A stretch of DNA of 34,238 nucleotides from JACCTH01 sp050741915 (GCA_050741915.1 JBOGEX010000112.1:1-34238), one strand, 5' to 3'. Counted from the first letter of the stretch, positions 15,609 to 23,632 are shown. The notes: generated by a model from the sequence alone, not told the origin. Program-made: numbers and translations.

Positions 15609-15860
15609 AGCGGGTTGGAATCATCAGGAGGTGCTCGGCCGTGCGGAGTAGCCCGGGTCGAAGAGTTCCGGGCACCTGCGCATCATGTCTTCCAGGAAGA
15701 CTGGACGACGCTCGCTTCGTTGTCCGCCTAGAAACGGATTCTGGTGACGACCCACTCCCAGGGCACCGATCGAGCCTTTGCTTTCCCTGGCGGAGCACGA
15801 GGGGTCGCCTCATCACCCTGGACCGCAAGTTGGCGCGGATCGCGGACAAAGCCGCTTTGA
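15609..15860. pseudogene. vapC: Broken VapC toxin gene with an inverted middle part
   Basis: The plus strand from about 15651 encodes EEFRAPAHHVFQEDWTTLAS, matching the VapC at 20470-20909 (REFRALEHHVFWEDRTTLAS). It has an in-frame TAG at 15729, then RILVTTHSQGTD and, after a frameshift, RLITLDRKLARIADKA. The last stretch of the same protein (EHLLMIPTR; KHLLSIPTSS in the other copy) lies on the minus strand at about 15609-15645. So the segment from about 15645 to 15860 is inverted relative to the 3' end. The N-terminal half and any antitoxin are missing. A dead PIN toxin related to the one 5 kb downstream. Confidence 0.65.
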
Positions 15861-15868
15861 CACCTCAT

Positions 15869-15914
15869 GACAACCTTATGTTGACGCAATCTCGTCGACA
15901 ATATAGGGTTGTCG
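15869..15914 (+). promoter_or_regulatory. Promoter and twin dyads before the Clp-N/zinc-finger gene
   Basis: Two inverted repeats of the form GACAA-N7-TTGWC: GACAA/TTGAC at 15869-15885 and GACAA/TTGTC at 15897-15913, centres 28 bp apart. TTGACG (15881) and TAGGGT (15904-15909) with 17-bp spacing form a promoter that overlaps both dyads; the ATG at 15916 follows 6 nt later (leaderless). Confidence 0.6.
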
Positions 15915-15915
15915 T

Positions 15916-16746
15916 ATGCCTTCGGAAGGGTCACTCCGCCAAATCGGGAAGAGGGCCGCGAGTGGCTCGACTCTGGATCAACTGGAGGCCGCACTTGCCC
16001 AGGCCCAATCGCTGGCGAACGAAGCAGACGATCTCGTCGGCTACTTCGTCGCCCGGGCTCGTGGCGCCGGCCATTCGTGGACCGACATCGGCGAACGACT
16101 CGGCGTGTCGAAGCAGGCTGCCCGGCAGCGTTTCAAGGTGTCGGTGAGCGAGGTTGGGCGGGACCGCTTCATGCCTCGTTTGCAACGGTGTCTCGTTAAC
16201 GCCGCCGAGTTCGCCCGCGGTGACGGCTGCGCCCAGGTCGGCACGCCCCATTTGTTGTGGGCGCTGGCTACGAGCGAGGGGGTGGCGGCAAATGCGTTGG
16301 CCCGGCTTGGACTCGATATCGGGCGGCTGGAAGCAGCCGTGCGTGCCAGCATGATGGGCACCGGCATCGCCGCGGAGACGGCTCCGAGCGAGGCGCCGGA
16401 AGTGGTCGAGGCTCTCACCGCCGCGACCAGCTTCGCGATGGAACGAGGCCATGATTACGTCGGCACGGAGCATCTTCTGTTCGTTCTCGCCGGCGACCGC
16501 GGATCGATCCCCAACCGCTTGCTTGGCCAGCTCAAGGTTTCCTTTGCCGACATCAAACGCGAACTCGAAGCCTGCATCGCTCCTGGAGGGGGGCGCAAAA
16601 CCCCCTCGCGGCGCCGACGCAAAATCCCCGAACCCGCCTGCTCATTTTGCGGCCGCACCGACTGCGCCAGGTTGGTCGCCGGGCCCGGCGTTTTCATCTG
16701 CGAGGATTGTGCACGGCTTGCTGTCGAGATCAGCCAATCGTCTTGA
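15916..16746 (+). CDS. HTH / Clp N-domain / ClpX-type zinc-finger fusion protein
   Basis: A 276-residue protein. Residues 50-75 (GHSWTDIGERLGVSKQAARQ) form a helix-turn-helix. Residues 86-220 hold two Clp N-terminal repeats (VGTPHLLWALATSEGVAANA and YVGTEHLLFVLAGDRGSIPN), as in ClpA/ClpC N-domains. Residues 236-272, after a basic SRRRRK linker, form a ClpX-type zinc-binding domain (CSFCGRTDC, then VFICEDCARLAVEI; Cys 242, 245, 262, 265). There is no AAA+ ATPase module. It therefore combines the substrate/adaptor-docking parts of two Clp unfoldases with a DNA-binding part and could be a Clp-linked regulator or adaptor. The upstream twin dyads suggest autoregulation. Architecture is seen; the role is inferred. 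Confidence 0.85.
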   Translation: MPSEGSLRQIGKRAASGSTLDQLEAALAQAQSLANEADDLVGYFVARARGAGHSWTDIGERLGVSKQAARQRFKVSVSEVGRDRFMPRLQRCLVNAAEFARGDGCAQVGTPHLLWALATSEGVAANALARLGLDIGRLEAAVRASMMGTGIAAETAPSEAPEVVEALTAATSFAMERGHDYVGTEHLLFVLAGDRGSIPNRLLGQLKVSFADIKRELEACIAPGGGRKTPSRRRRKIPEPACSFCGRTDCARLVAGPGVFICEDCARLAVEISQSS

Positions 16747-17054
16747 CTGACGGCGGGCAAGGGCATAACCAGCAGCCTGAGCTCGAGTAGGCCAGCACGA
16801 GACGTAACCGCCTGCCCGGGTATCAGGTTCGTGACGATGACGAAACTGCCTTTCGACTGCCGCGTTGATAGTTGCTCTCTATTCATCGAAGGAGCCACCC
16901 ATGCTCGCTCCTCCGTTCGTCACAGATCGGCGTTGTTGTTGACCGCCGCCGCTGCCTCCGGCTCGCCACTGTCATCAGCAGGCGCGCCATCGCCGAGATT
17001 TTCATTGCAGTGTTGAAGAGGAGCAGTGGGGCTGTCTGATCTCAGGGTCGACCC
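16747..17054. other. Intergenic stretch with no recognised gene
   Basis: About 300 bp between the Clp-N fusion gene and the decayed MazEF copy. Short open frames occur on both strands but none has a ribosome site, family resemblance or good length. Confidence 0.4.
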
Positions 17055-17255
17055 GATGCGATCGTGCCACCGCCCGTTGGGCACTTGCGCGGACGCAGGG
17101 GTACGGCTCCGGTCGGCTGTCGTCCATCGCGCGGTTCGCCTTCTGTACTCAGGCCGAGCTCGGTAGCGTCTATGCGGAAGCAGCGCTTGTGGTCAGGCTC
17201 CGGGGAAGAACAGGTCTGGGATGAAGCCGTCGGTGACGGCGTAATCATCCCCTGA
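17055..17255 (+). pseudogene. mazE: Decayed antitoxin of a second MazEF copy
   Basis: Pieces in different frames match the antitoxin at 2139-2363: ARTQGYGS (ARAQGYKS there), SAVVHRAVRLL (SAVVQRAVRML), VYAEA (AYAEA), and WSGSGEEQVWDE followed by GDG (WSASGEAELWDLTTGDG), ending with TGA at 17253-17255. At least two frameshifts separate these pieces. The TGATG junction with the toxin is preserved. Confidence 0.65.
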
Positions 17256-17584
17256 TGCTCCGAGGCGAGATCTGGCTTGTGGACCTCGATCCGGCCCAGT
17301 CCGGGGAGGCGGACAAAAGACGGCCGGTGGTGGTCGTTTCCAACGACGGCGCCAACGTCACCGCCACCAGGCTGGGACGAGGCGTGGTGACTCGGTGGGG
17401 TTCAAACGTGGAGCGACCCCTTCCAGGTGCTTTTGCCGGCAGCCGATTCCGGTCTCCAGCTCAACTGAAAACCCAAGCCGAACAAGGGCGATCGGTGTCC
17501 ATGAAACGCCTAAAAATCGGTAGTGTTCCACCCGGGCTCATGCTCCCAGTTGACGAAGCCCTCCGACTACACCTAACCCTCTGA
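17255..17584 (+). pseudogene. mazF: Decayed MazF toxin, paralogue of the toxin at 1792
   Basis: Starts MLRGEIWLVDLDPAQSGE and reads RRPVVVVSNDGANVTATRLG and GRGVVT, as in the intact copy. The middle then leaves frame: FQVLLPAADSGL, the counterpart of FQVLLPKAQSGLD, is in another frame and ends at a stop. The original frame resumes at KTQAEQGRSVS and finishes SVPPGLMLPVDEALRLHL. The reading frame is open overall (109 codons), but about 30 central residues are scrambled by two compensating shifts and a small deletion, so the core strand is lost. Probably inactive. Confidence 0.7.
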
Positions 17585-17717
17585 GGGCTTTGCTACCCGC
17601 GGAACTGCGAGTGCGACGCCTGTTTCGTTCGAGCCCAAATCCTCGCTTCGAGCTCGGTCGATCGAAGCACTTCTGCTGCGGCCGCGTGCAGACCTATCTC
17701 TCGTAACCTCACCCGCA

Positions 17718-20354
17718 GTGCATCTTCCGGGTCCAGCCGAGCTTGGCCGCGGCGTCGTCATCGAAGCGGGCGGGGCGGTGCCGGATCATTGGGCTAGGGC
17801 CGAGCGGGTCGTAATCGACGACGCCGCTATAGCCGACCCGACTGGTGCCGTGGCGCGGCTACATGCCTGTTGGGCCAAGCGTCGCCCGGTGGTGATCGAG
17901 CTGGCGGTTGACCCCGAGACGTTTAGAAGTCCGGCTACTGAAATCGACCCGCCCTGGGTGCTGGGTCCCGGCTACACGCCCTGGAAGGATCGGCTCCACT
18001 TCCTGGCCTGGGCCAACACCTATGACGCCCGCAATGGGGAGCCGGTGTGGTGGTGGGGCCGCAAAGCCAGCCGGCTCGGCGCCACCGCGACCGGCGAAGA
18101 CATGGCAGGTGATGTGGTCCTGGCCGACGGCACTCCGGTCTGGATCGATGGAGGACCGCGGATGCCCCATGCCGTCCCACTGGCCGGAGCAGGGGTGGTT
18201 CACGCCGATTCGGTTGCGCTAGGTCGCCTTGTCCCCCAGCCGCCGCCCACCGCGCCGATCGCCCACCTGGCACCCGACCAGCTCGCGGCCGTGGCACACC
18301 GCGCCGGCCCGGCACGGATCGTCGCCCCAGCGGGCTCGGGCAAGACCAGGGTTCTCACCGAGCGACTCCGCCATCTCCTCGCCGATCGTCTCTACGAGCC
18401 CGAAATCGTCCTTGCCCTTGCCTACAACAAGCAGGCCCAACTCGAAATGGCTGCCCGCACGGATGGTCTCGGCGCCCGCATCCAGACTCTCAACGCCTGG
18501 GGCTATGAGTTGGTCACCCACTGGCTCGGTCGACGCCCACCGGTGCTCGAAGAGCGGGAGGTGCGCTCGATCGTCGAGGGATTGGTGCCGCGACAACGAC
18601 GGCGCGTAAACACTGACCCGCTCGCCCGCTATCTCGAGGGACTCTCTCTGATTCGCCTCGGTCTCCGGCATCCCCAAAGGGTCGAGAATGACCTTGGCGA
18701 CGTCCCCGGTCTGGCGGCCGCCTTCGAGCCCTACCGGGCCGAGCTCCGACGCCGCGGCGCTCTCGACTTCGACGAGCAGGTCTTCGTCGCCCTCGAGGCC
18801 TTGGTCGGCGACGGAGAATTCCGCCGGGCAATCCAGGCCGCTCACCGCCACGTCCTCGTCGACGAGCTGCAAGATCTCACCCCCGCCCACGTGCTGCTTC
18901 TGCGGCTGGTTTCGTGCCCGGCCTATGACGTGTTCGGTGTCGGCGACGACGACCAGACCATCTACGACCATGCTGGCGCCGACCCCCGATTCCTGATCGA
19001 CTTCGGGACGTTCTTCCCGGAGGCTGCCAGCCACGCCCTCGAGGTCAACTACCGCTGCCCTGTGGCCGTGACCTCGGCAGCCGCGACGATGCTCGGCTAC
19101 AACCAGCGCCGGGTCGACAAGGTCATTCGGCCCGGCCCCGAGGTCGTCGATGACCCCGATGCTTTCGGCGTCGAGACCCACCGAAGCGAAGCAGGGGCCG
19201 CGACTTTGGTCGAGACGGTCGGGGAGTGGCTGAGCGAACCCGGCGTTGACTCCTCCCAGATCGCCGTCCTCACCCGGGTTCAGTCGCTTCTCCTCGCTCC
19301 GCATGTCGCGTTGATCGACGCCGGGGTAACGGTTGACTCGATCATCGACGAAACAATCATGTCCCGGCTTGGGGTGCGAGCCGCCCTCGCCTATGTACGC
19401 ATCGCGGTCGACCCGGAGAATGTCAATCCCCTTGACCTAGTCGAGGTGCACCGCCGACCGAGCAGGGGGCTCCCGACCTGGGCCGAAAAATGGCTTGGTC
19501 GCTGCCGATCGATCCCAGACCTCGAGCGGGCTGCTTCCCGCATCGACGATGCCAAGGTCGGCGCCAAACTCGACGACCTCGCTTACGAACTCGCCCTCCT
19601 CGGCCAGCTTGCCGCCGGTGGCGCCAGCGCTCGGGTTCTGCTCACTGCAGTACGGGACGAGATCGGACTGGGCTCAGCGATGACTCTGCTCGATAGCTCC
19701 GGCGGGGCGGCCGCCTCTCACCTCGATGATCTCGAGGCGCTTCTCCAGGTAGCTGACCTTCATCCCGAGGCTGCCAGCTTCGAGGGTTGGCTGCGTCGCT
19801 CCTTCCACCGCCAGCGGACGCCCGGCGGCGTGTCGCTTTCGACCATCCACCGGGTCAAGGGTCGGGAATGGCCGCGCGTGATCGTATTCGGGGTGACCGA
19901 CGGGATCGTCCCCCACCGGCTCAGCGAGGACATCGAATCCGAGCGGCGGGTGCTCCACGTTGGCATCACCCGCGGTAGCGAGCGGGTGCGGGTGCTCGGC
20001 GCTGTTGACCGACGCTCGCCTTTCCTCGACGAGTTCGATGGCCGCGCTCCGCGTCTCTACTCGGTGCCTGGAAACCTGCCGCACTCTTCGCGACGCGACG
20101 CCCGGTCGGTGAGCGACGCCGAATCGCCGCTCACCGAGTTGGCCATCGCCGCTCTCAAGGAGTGGCGGCTCGAACGTTCCCGGGCCGACGGGGTGCCCGC
20201 CTTCGTGGTGCTCTCCGACGTCTTCCTCATCGGCATCGCCGAGCGCCGGCCGGTCACCCTTTCCGCGTTACGGAATTGTCCTGGCATCGGTCCGTCCAAG
20301 CTCGAGTCCTACGGCGAGGAGATCCTCGAGATCCTCTCCCAAGTGCAGGCGTAG
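17718..20354 (+). CDS. UvrD/Rep-family DNA helicase with HRDC domain
   Basis: An 878-residue superfamily 1A helicase. Walker A is at residues 203-210 (APAGSGKT). Other motifs follow: VLVDELQDLTPAH (II), VGDDDQTIYDHAGA (III), LEVNYRCP (IV), LSTIHRVKGREWPRVIVFG (V) and LHVGITRGSERV (VI). The last ~75 residues (ELAIAALKEWRLERSRADGV and NCPGIGPSKLESYGEEILEI) form an HRDC domain. The first ~180 residues are not helicase; they include HFLAWANTYDARNGEPVWWW and VVLADGTPVWIDGG. The protein would unwind DNA in 3'-5' direction during repair. Start at GTG 17718; the reading frame is undamaged. Mycobacterial UvrD2 also has HRDC but lacks this N-terminal part as far as I recall. Confidence 0.9.
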   Translation: MHLPGPAELGRGVVIEAGGAVPDHWARAERVVIDDAAIADPTGAVARLHACWAKRRPVVIELAVDPETFRSPATEIDPPWVLGPGYTPWKDRLHFLAWANTYDARNGEPVWWWGRKASRLGATATGEDMAGDVVLADGTPVWIDGGPRMPHAVPLAGAGVVHADSVALGRLVPQPPPTAPIAHLAPDQLAAVAHRAGPARIVAPAGSGKTRVLTERLRHLLADRLYEPEIVLALAYNKQAQLEMAARTDGLGARIQTLNAWGYELVTHWLGRRPPVLEEREVRSIVEGLVPRQRRRVNTDPLARYLEGLSLIRLGLRHPQRVENDLGDVPGLAAAFEPYRAELRRRGALDFDEQVFVALEALVGDGEFRRAIQAAHRHVLVDELQDLTPAHVLLLRLVSCPAYDVFGVGDDDQTIYDHAGADPRFLIDFGTFFPEAASHALEVNYRCPVAVTSAAATMLGYNQRRVDKVIRPGPEVVDDPDAFGVETHRSEAGAATLVETVGEWLSEPGVDSSQIAVLTRVQSLLLAPHVALIDAGVTVDSIIDETIMSRLGVRAALAYVRIAVDPENVNPLDLVEVHRRPSRGLPTWAEKWLGRCRSIPDLERAASRIDDAKVGAKLDDLAYELALLGQLAAGGASARVLLTAVRDEIGLGSAMTLLDSSGGAAASHLDDLEALLQVADLHPEAASFEGWLRRSFHRQRTPGGVSLSTIHRVKGREWPRVIVFGVTDGIVPHRLSEDIESERRVLHVGITRGSERVRVLGAVDRRSPFLDEFDGRAPRLYSVPGNLPHSSRRDARSVSDAESPLTELAIAALKEWRLERSRADGVPAFVVLSDVFLIGIAERRPVTLSALRNCPGIGPSKLESYGEEILEILSQVQA

Positions 20355-20446
20355 GTAACAACAACCGTCAGTTGGACCTCGCCCGCCTCGAGGCGTAGGA
20401 CTCCGCGCTGAGGAAGAGGGGCGCGGTCGATAAGCACCGGCCAATT

Positions 20447-20461
20447 CCCCCTAATCGGGGG
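20447..20461. terminator. Short GC hairpin between convergent genes
   Basis: CCCCC, loop TAATC, GGGGG, between the helicase and the convergent VapC gene. No T tract, so termination is only a possibility. Confidence 0.25.
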
Positions 20462-20469
20462 CTGCCAGG

Positions 20470-20909
20470 TTACGAGCTGGTTGGAATCGAGAGCAGGTGC
20501 TTCGCGCCGGGCGGGGCGATCCGGGCCAGCTTGCGGTCCAGGGTTACCAGGCGACCCCCGTGCGCCTCGGCAAGGGAAAGCAAATGCCGATCGGTGACTT
20601 GGTAGTGGGTCGCCACGCGGATCCGCTGCTCTTCGGAGAGCGAGGCGAGCGTCGTTCGGTCCTCCCAGAAGACATGATGCTCGAGGGCCCGAAACTCTCT
20701 TCGAGCAGCGCTATCGCCTCGGGCGGAGAAACCGCGGTGGGGATCACCGTTGCGTTCGAGGAGACCCGGACGAAGCCGCTCTCGGTTAAAGGTGAGGTGG
20801 CCCAGCCACCTGACTGATTGGTGAGGAACCATTTGACTGCCGCCTGGTGATGGACGTGATTGGGCCACGCCAGCGCGACCAGCACGTTGAAATCGAGCAG
20901 TCCGATCAC
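20470..20909 (-). pseudogene. vapC: PIN-domain toxin VapC, one frameshift
   Basis: From GTG 20909 the frame gives IGLLDFNVLVALAWPNHVHH (first Asp), then GWATSPLTESGFVRV (Glu). Near 20700 it must shift by one base to continue as EFRALEHHVFWEDRTTLASL, VTDRHLLSLAEAHGGRLVTL and the end KHLLSIPTSS with a TAA at 20470-20472. Corrected length is about 146 residues, normal for this PIN subgroup, and the later acidic residues (TDRHLLSLA, LDRKLA) are present. The GTG overlaps the antitoxin stop. A more damaged relative lies at 15609-15860. Broken as read; a single-base consensus error is possible. Confidence 0.75.
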
Positions 20910-21123
20910 TCGTCGGCAGCGGCTCGAACCATGGCTGCGGTGATCGCTGGTGCCTCCGGGCCGACCTCAAACCGAGGCAGCTCGCCACGGTGGGCGACTT
21001 GTTCGGCGCCAGTCCCAGCCGGGTCAACTTGGAGATTACGGAGCCCAAGGAGCGGTTTTCGCTTTCGGCGATCGCCCGAGCCACCTCGAGGACGTCGTTA
21101 TCGATTTCGAGCGTCGTTCGCAT
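20906..21123 (-). pseudogene. vapB: VapB-type antitoxin, one frameshift
   Basis: Begins MRTTLEIDNDVLEVARAIAE, a ribbon-helix-helix start, then NRSLGSVISKLTRLGLAP. After a one-base shift near 21000 it reads VAHRGELPRFEVGPEAP and ITAAMVRAAADE, with a TGA that overlaps the toxin GTG. The tail is the usual toxin-binding region. Upstream are several CATCGCA-like direct repeats. Broken as read. Confidence 0.7.
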
Positions 21124-21245
21124 CGCAACATCATCGCATCGCAGCATCTGCTGCGAGCGCTTAGAGGCTTCCTGCAGTCAGTAGGTTGGCTTCAGGGCCA
21201 ATGGCTGCTCTCGCCGCAAGGCTGCGACCAAGACGCCCGCGCCGG

Positions 21246-21788
21246 TCACGTAGGTTTGGGGGAGTACGTGAGGACGACGATCCCCGAGTCCAAGCGGGCC
21301 ACGTCGGCCAGATCCAGGTGAGTGAGTTCGACATCATCGAGTAGCCGCTGGCCACCGCCGGCTATGACAGGAAACATCCAGAAGTGGTATTCATCGACCA
21401 GCCGGTGTTCGAGCAGGGCCCGGTCGAGCTGGCCAGTGCCGAACTTCAGAATGTCCCCACCGGACTCGCTCTTGAGTCCCGCGACGAACTCCGGCACATC
21501 GCCTTGGATTATGGAGGCATTCCAACTCGCATCTCGCAACGTGCGGGAGGCCACGAACTTGGGCATACTGTTCATCTTGTCGGTGTAGGGGTCGCCGCTT
21601 CGTTGTGGCCAGGCGGACGCAAATACGTCATAGGTGGCCCGACCGAGCAGCAGCGCCTCGGCCGGTTCCAATAGTTTCGAGGCGTAGGAGTTGTGCTCGT
21701 CGTTCCAATAGGGCGGGCTCCATTTTTGTGGTTCATCGATGACGCCATCCAAAGTCACGAATGTCGATTCGACGAGCTTGCGGGGCAT
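21246..21788 (-). CDS. Dihydrofolate-reductase-family protein (RibD C-terminal fold)
   Basis: A 180-residue protein of the YyaP/YwjB group: MPRKLVESTFVTLDGVIDEP, LLLGRATYDVFASAWPQR, ILKFGTGQLDRALLEHRLVD and FPVIAGGGQRLLDD. These are the NADPH-binding strand and loops of the DHFR/RibD reductase fold. It is probably an NADPH-dependent reductase, but folate activity has not generally been shown for this group. The ATG at 21788 is preceded by GGGAGAAG. It is transcribed alone, downstream of the F420 oxidoreductase on the same strand (83-bp gap). Confidence 0.87.
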   Translation of the reverse strand: MPRKLVESTFVTLDGVIDEPQKWSPPYWNDEHNSYASKLLEPAEALLLGRATYDVFASAWPQRSGDPYTDKMNSMPKFVASRTLRDASWNASIIQGDVPEFVAGLKSESGGDILKFGTGQLDRALLEHRLVDEYHFWMFPVIAGGGQRLLDDVELTHLDLADVARLDSGIVVLTYSPKPT

Positions 21789-21871
21789 TGCTTCTCCCGG
21801 ATTGGCCTAAGTCGGGACTCTACCTCGACACTGGTGTTGCTGTTCGTGGCGCCCGACGCAGAATCGCCCGA

Positions 21872-22813
21872 CTACCGACCGATTTCCGGCTTGACCTCGC
21901 TGATCAAACGCTCGAGGGTTTCATCGTCGTAAGGGGCCGGCATCTCAAAGATGAAGGTGTCCACTCCGATCCGTCGATAGGCGGTCATCCGTTCCACCAT
22001 CTGATCGACCGTTCCGATCCAAAACGACTCATCGTCTTCGACCCGACTCGTGGGGGTCTGGTTCCTCGCCATCAGGTTGTGCCAGACGTTGCGGGCTTCG
22101 GCCTCGGTGTCGCGAATCAGCGGCTTGCAGCCGACGGTCAACTCGATCTCCGCCGGGTCCCGCCCCACTTCTTCGCAATGCTTCCTCAGCACCCTGATCT
22201 TGTGGGCTGTGATTTCGGGGTTGCCGAACCCATTCCACATGTCGGCATATTTGGCCACGGTCCGGAGCGTCTTGCGCTCGCCGCCTCCGCCGATCATCAA
22301 GGGCAGCGGGCCCAGCGGTCCGGGAATGATCCGCAGTGCTTCGAACCGGTAGCGCTCTCCGCGGTGAGTCACCTCCTCGCCAGCCAGTAACCGACGGACG
22401 ATCCCGACGGCTTCGTCGAGCCAGGCGAGACGCGCCCCGGGGCTTTTGCCGAAGTCGATGCCAAAGGCTTCGTGCTCCAACTCGAACCAGGCTCCACCCA
22501 ATCCGAGAATCGCTCGGCCACCACTGACATGGTCGACGCTGGTCGCCAATTTGGCCACCAGGGCGGGATTGCGAAATGTGTTGGCGCCCACCAGCAGTCC
22601 GATCTGGATCCGGGCGGTCACCTTGGCGAGGGCGGCGATCGCCACCCAGCCTTCGAAGATCGGTTGATAGGGGTCGCCGAAGATGGCGTAGAGATGGTCC
22701 CAGGTCCAGAGATGGTCGTAACCAAGCCCTTCTACCGTGCGCGCCGCCTCTTCGAAACGCGGCCAGTCACTGCCCTGGCTCCAGAGGAGAACTCCGAAGC
22801 GGGGCTCAGCCAT
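21872..22813 (-). CDS. LLM-class F420-dependent oxidoreductase
   Basis: A 313-residue luciferase-like protein: FGVLLWSQGSDWPRFEEAAR, YDHLWTWDHLYAIFGDP, RIQIGLLVGANTFRNPALVA, SGGRAILGLGGAWFELEH, PLPLMIGGGGERKTLRTVAK, and the end DTFIFEMPAPYDDETL. These match coenzyme-F420-dependent TIM-barrel oxidoreductases of the actinobacterial LLM class. Substrate unknown. The ATG at 22813 overlaps the 3' end of a LacI-type gene by 8 nt, so the two were an operon. A fragment of a different LLM protein lies at 23250 on the other strand. Confidence 0.9.
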   Translation of the reverse strand: MAEPRFGVLLWSQGSDWPRFEEAARTVEGLGYDHLWTWDHLYAIFGDPYQPIFEGWVAIAALAKVTARIQIGLLVGANTFRNPALVAKLATSVDHVSGGRAILGLGGAWFELEHEAFGIDFGKSPGARLAWLDEAVGIVRRLLAGEEVTHRGERYRFEALRIIPGPLGPLPLMIGGGGERKTLRTVAKYADMWNGFGNPEITAHKIRVLRKHCEEVGRDPAEIELTVGCKPLIRDTEAEARNVWHNLMARNQTPTSRVEDDESFWIGTVDQMVERMTAYRRIGVDTFIFEMPAPYDDETLERLISEVKPEIGR

Positions 22814-23250
22814 GGACGGCAGGTGGGGGAGCGGTCGAATCTCGGGTCACAAGCTTTGGTGTCAGTACGACGTCATTGACTTCGTCCCGATTGAGGCTCC
22901 GGCCGATCATCGTGAAGACCAGCTCGGCCGCGGTCTTTCCCATCACGACTCCTTTCCTGGCTGATAGTGGTGAGCGGGGGGATCGTAAACGGGGCGATAT
23001 CAATGTCGTCGTAGCCGATGAGCGAAAGCTGATTGGGGATGTTGAGCCCGGCCTGATAGGCAGCCTGGAACAGCCCGATCGCCGTGGTGTCCGATGTGGC
23101 ATAGATGGCGCTGGGCCGACCCGCGCCGTTCGTGTCGGCGAAGATTTGGCGCCCGAGCTCAAAGGCCGGGCCCGCTCCTGGTCCGTCACGTAGACGGATG
23201 TGCTCGGCTTGTCCGCGCGATCTCATGAATTGCTCGTATCGCTCGATGTG
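22806..23250 (-). pseudogene. LacI-family regulator, 5'-truncated and frameshifted
   Basis: The minus strand encodes IERYEQFMRSRGQAEHIRL, RPSAIYATSDTTAIGLFQAA, LNIPNQLSLIGYDDIDIAPF and PLTTIS, the effector-binding half of a LacI/GalR protein. A one-base shift near 22957 leads into KGVVMGKTAAELVFTMIGR, VVLTPKLVTRDSTAPP and a stop at 22806. The DNA-binding HTH and the first half of the sensor domain (about 170 residues) are missing: at about 23250 the sequence changes to the plus-strand LLM fragment. It overlaps the intact LLM gene and probably regulated it once. Confidence 0.75.
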
Positions 23251-23484
23251 GAGGCGCCTTGCGAAGAGATTGGTCGCGATCCGGCCACGCTTCGGGTTTC
23301 TGTGCACATCTGGGGTAAGGCGGCTCGTGGCCAGCCCGGCGATGAAAGACAGCATCTGCTCTGCGAATACTCCGACCTCGGGGTCCACCGGGTGATCGTG
23401 CAGGGCTTCCCGGCGGTCCACGATCCAGAGACGCTTGACTCTCTGATTGCTGACTGCACCGACCTCGGTTTCATCGCGGCCTGA
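23250..23484 (+). pseudogene. LLM-class oxidoreductase C-terminal fragment
   Basis: About 78 residues: CEEIGRDPATLRVSVHIWG, then HRVIVQGFPAVHDPETLDSL and ADCTDLGFIAA with a TGA at 23482. This is the end of a second, different F420-dependent LLM protein. Its first ~200 residues are absent; upstream DNA belongs to the LacI remnant on the other strand. Confidence 0.7.
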
Positions 23485-23515
23485 CGGCTGAGCTCATCGC
23501 CAACCGACGTGTTCC

Positions 23516-23554
23516 GTGAAGGTTTGCGCGGCGCAGGCCCGCGCAAACCTTCAC
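23516..23554. repeat. Hairpin repeat, copy 1
   Basis: GTGAAGGTTTGCGCGG and its exact reverse complement form a 16-bp stem with a 7-nt loop. It is the sister of the hairpin at 23577 (consensus GTGAAGGTYTRCGCGG). No T tract follows, so it is not an ordinary terminator. Confidence 0.85.
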
Positions 23555-23576
23555 ACTCTCGCCTCGCACCCGTTTT

Positions 23577-23615
23577 GTGAAGGTCTACGCGGCCCAGGGC
23601 CGCGTAGACCTTCAC
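23577..23615. repeat. Hairpin repeat, copy 2
   Basis: GTGAAGGTCTACGCGGC and its exact reverse complement form a 17-bp stem with a 5-nt loop. It differs from copy 1 by two paired substitutions, each compensated on the other arm, so the structure rather than the sequence seems conserved. Confidence 0.85.
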
Positions 23616-23632
23616 AGTTGACTCGTGGGGGG

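Noticed and set aside
18219..19304. 361-codon open frame on the minus strand opposite the helicase
   Set aside because: It is the antisense of conserved helicase motifs, with no ribosome site and low-complexity, Gly/Ala/Glu-rich composition typical of shadow frames in GC-rich DNA.
23516..23615. CRISPR array
   Set aside because: Only two palindromic units with no spacer-like series and no cas genes; better seen as hairpin repeats.
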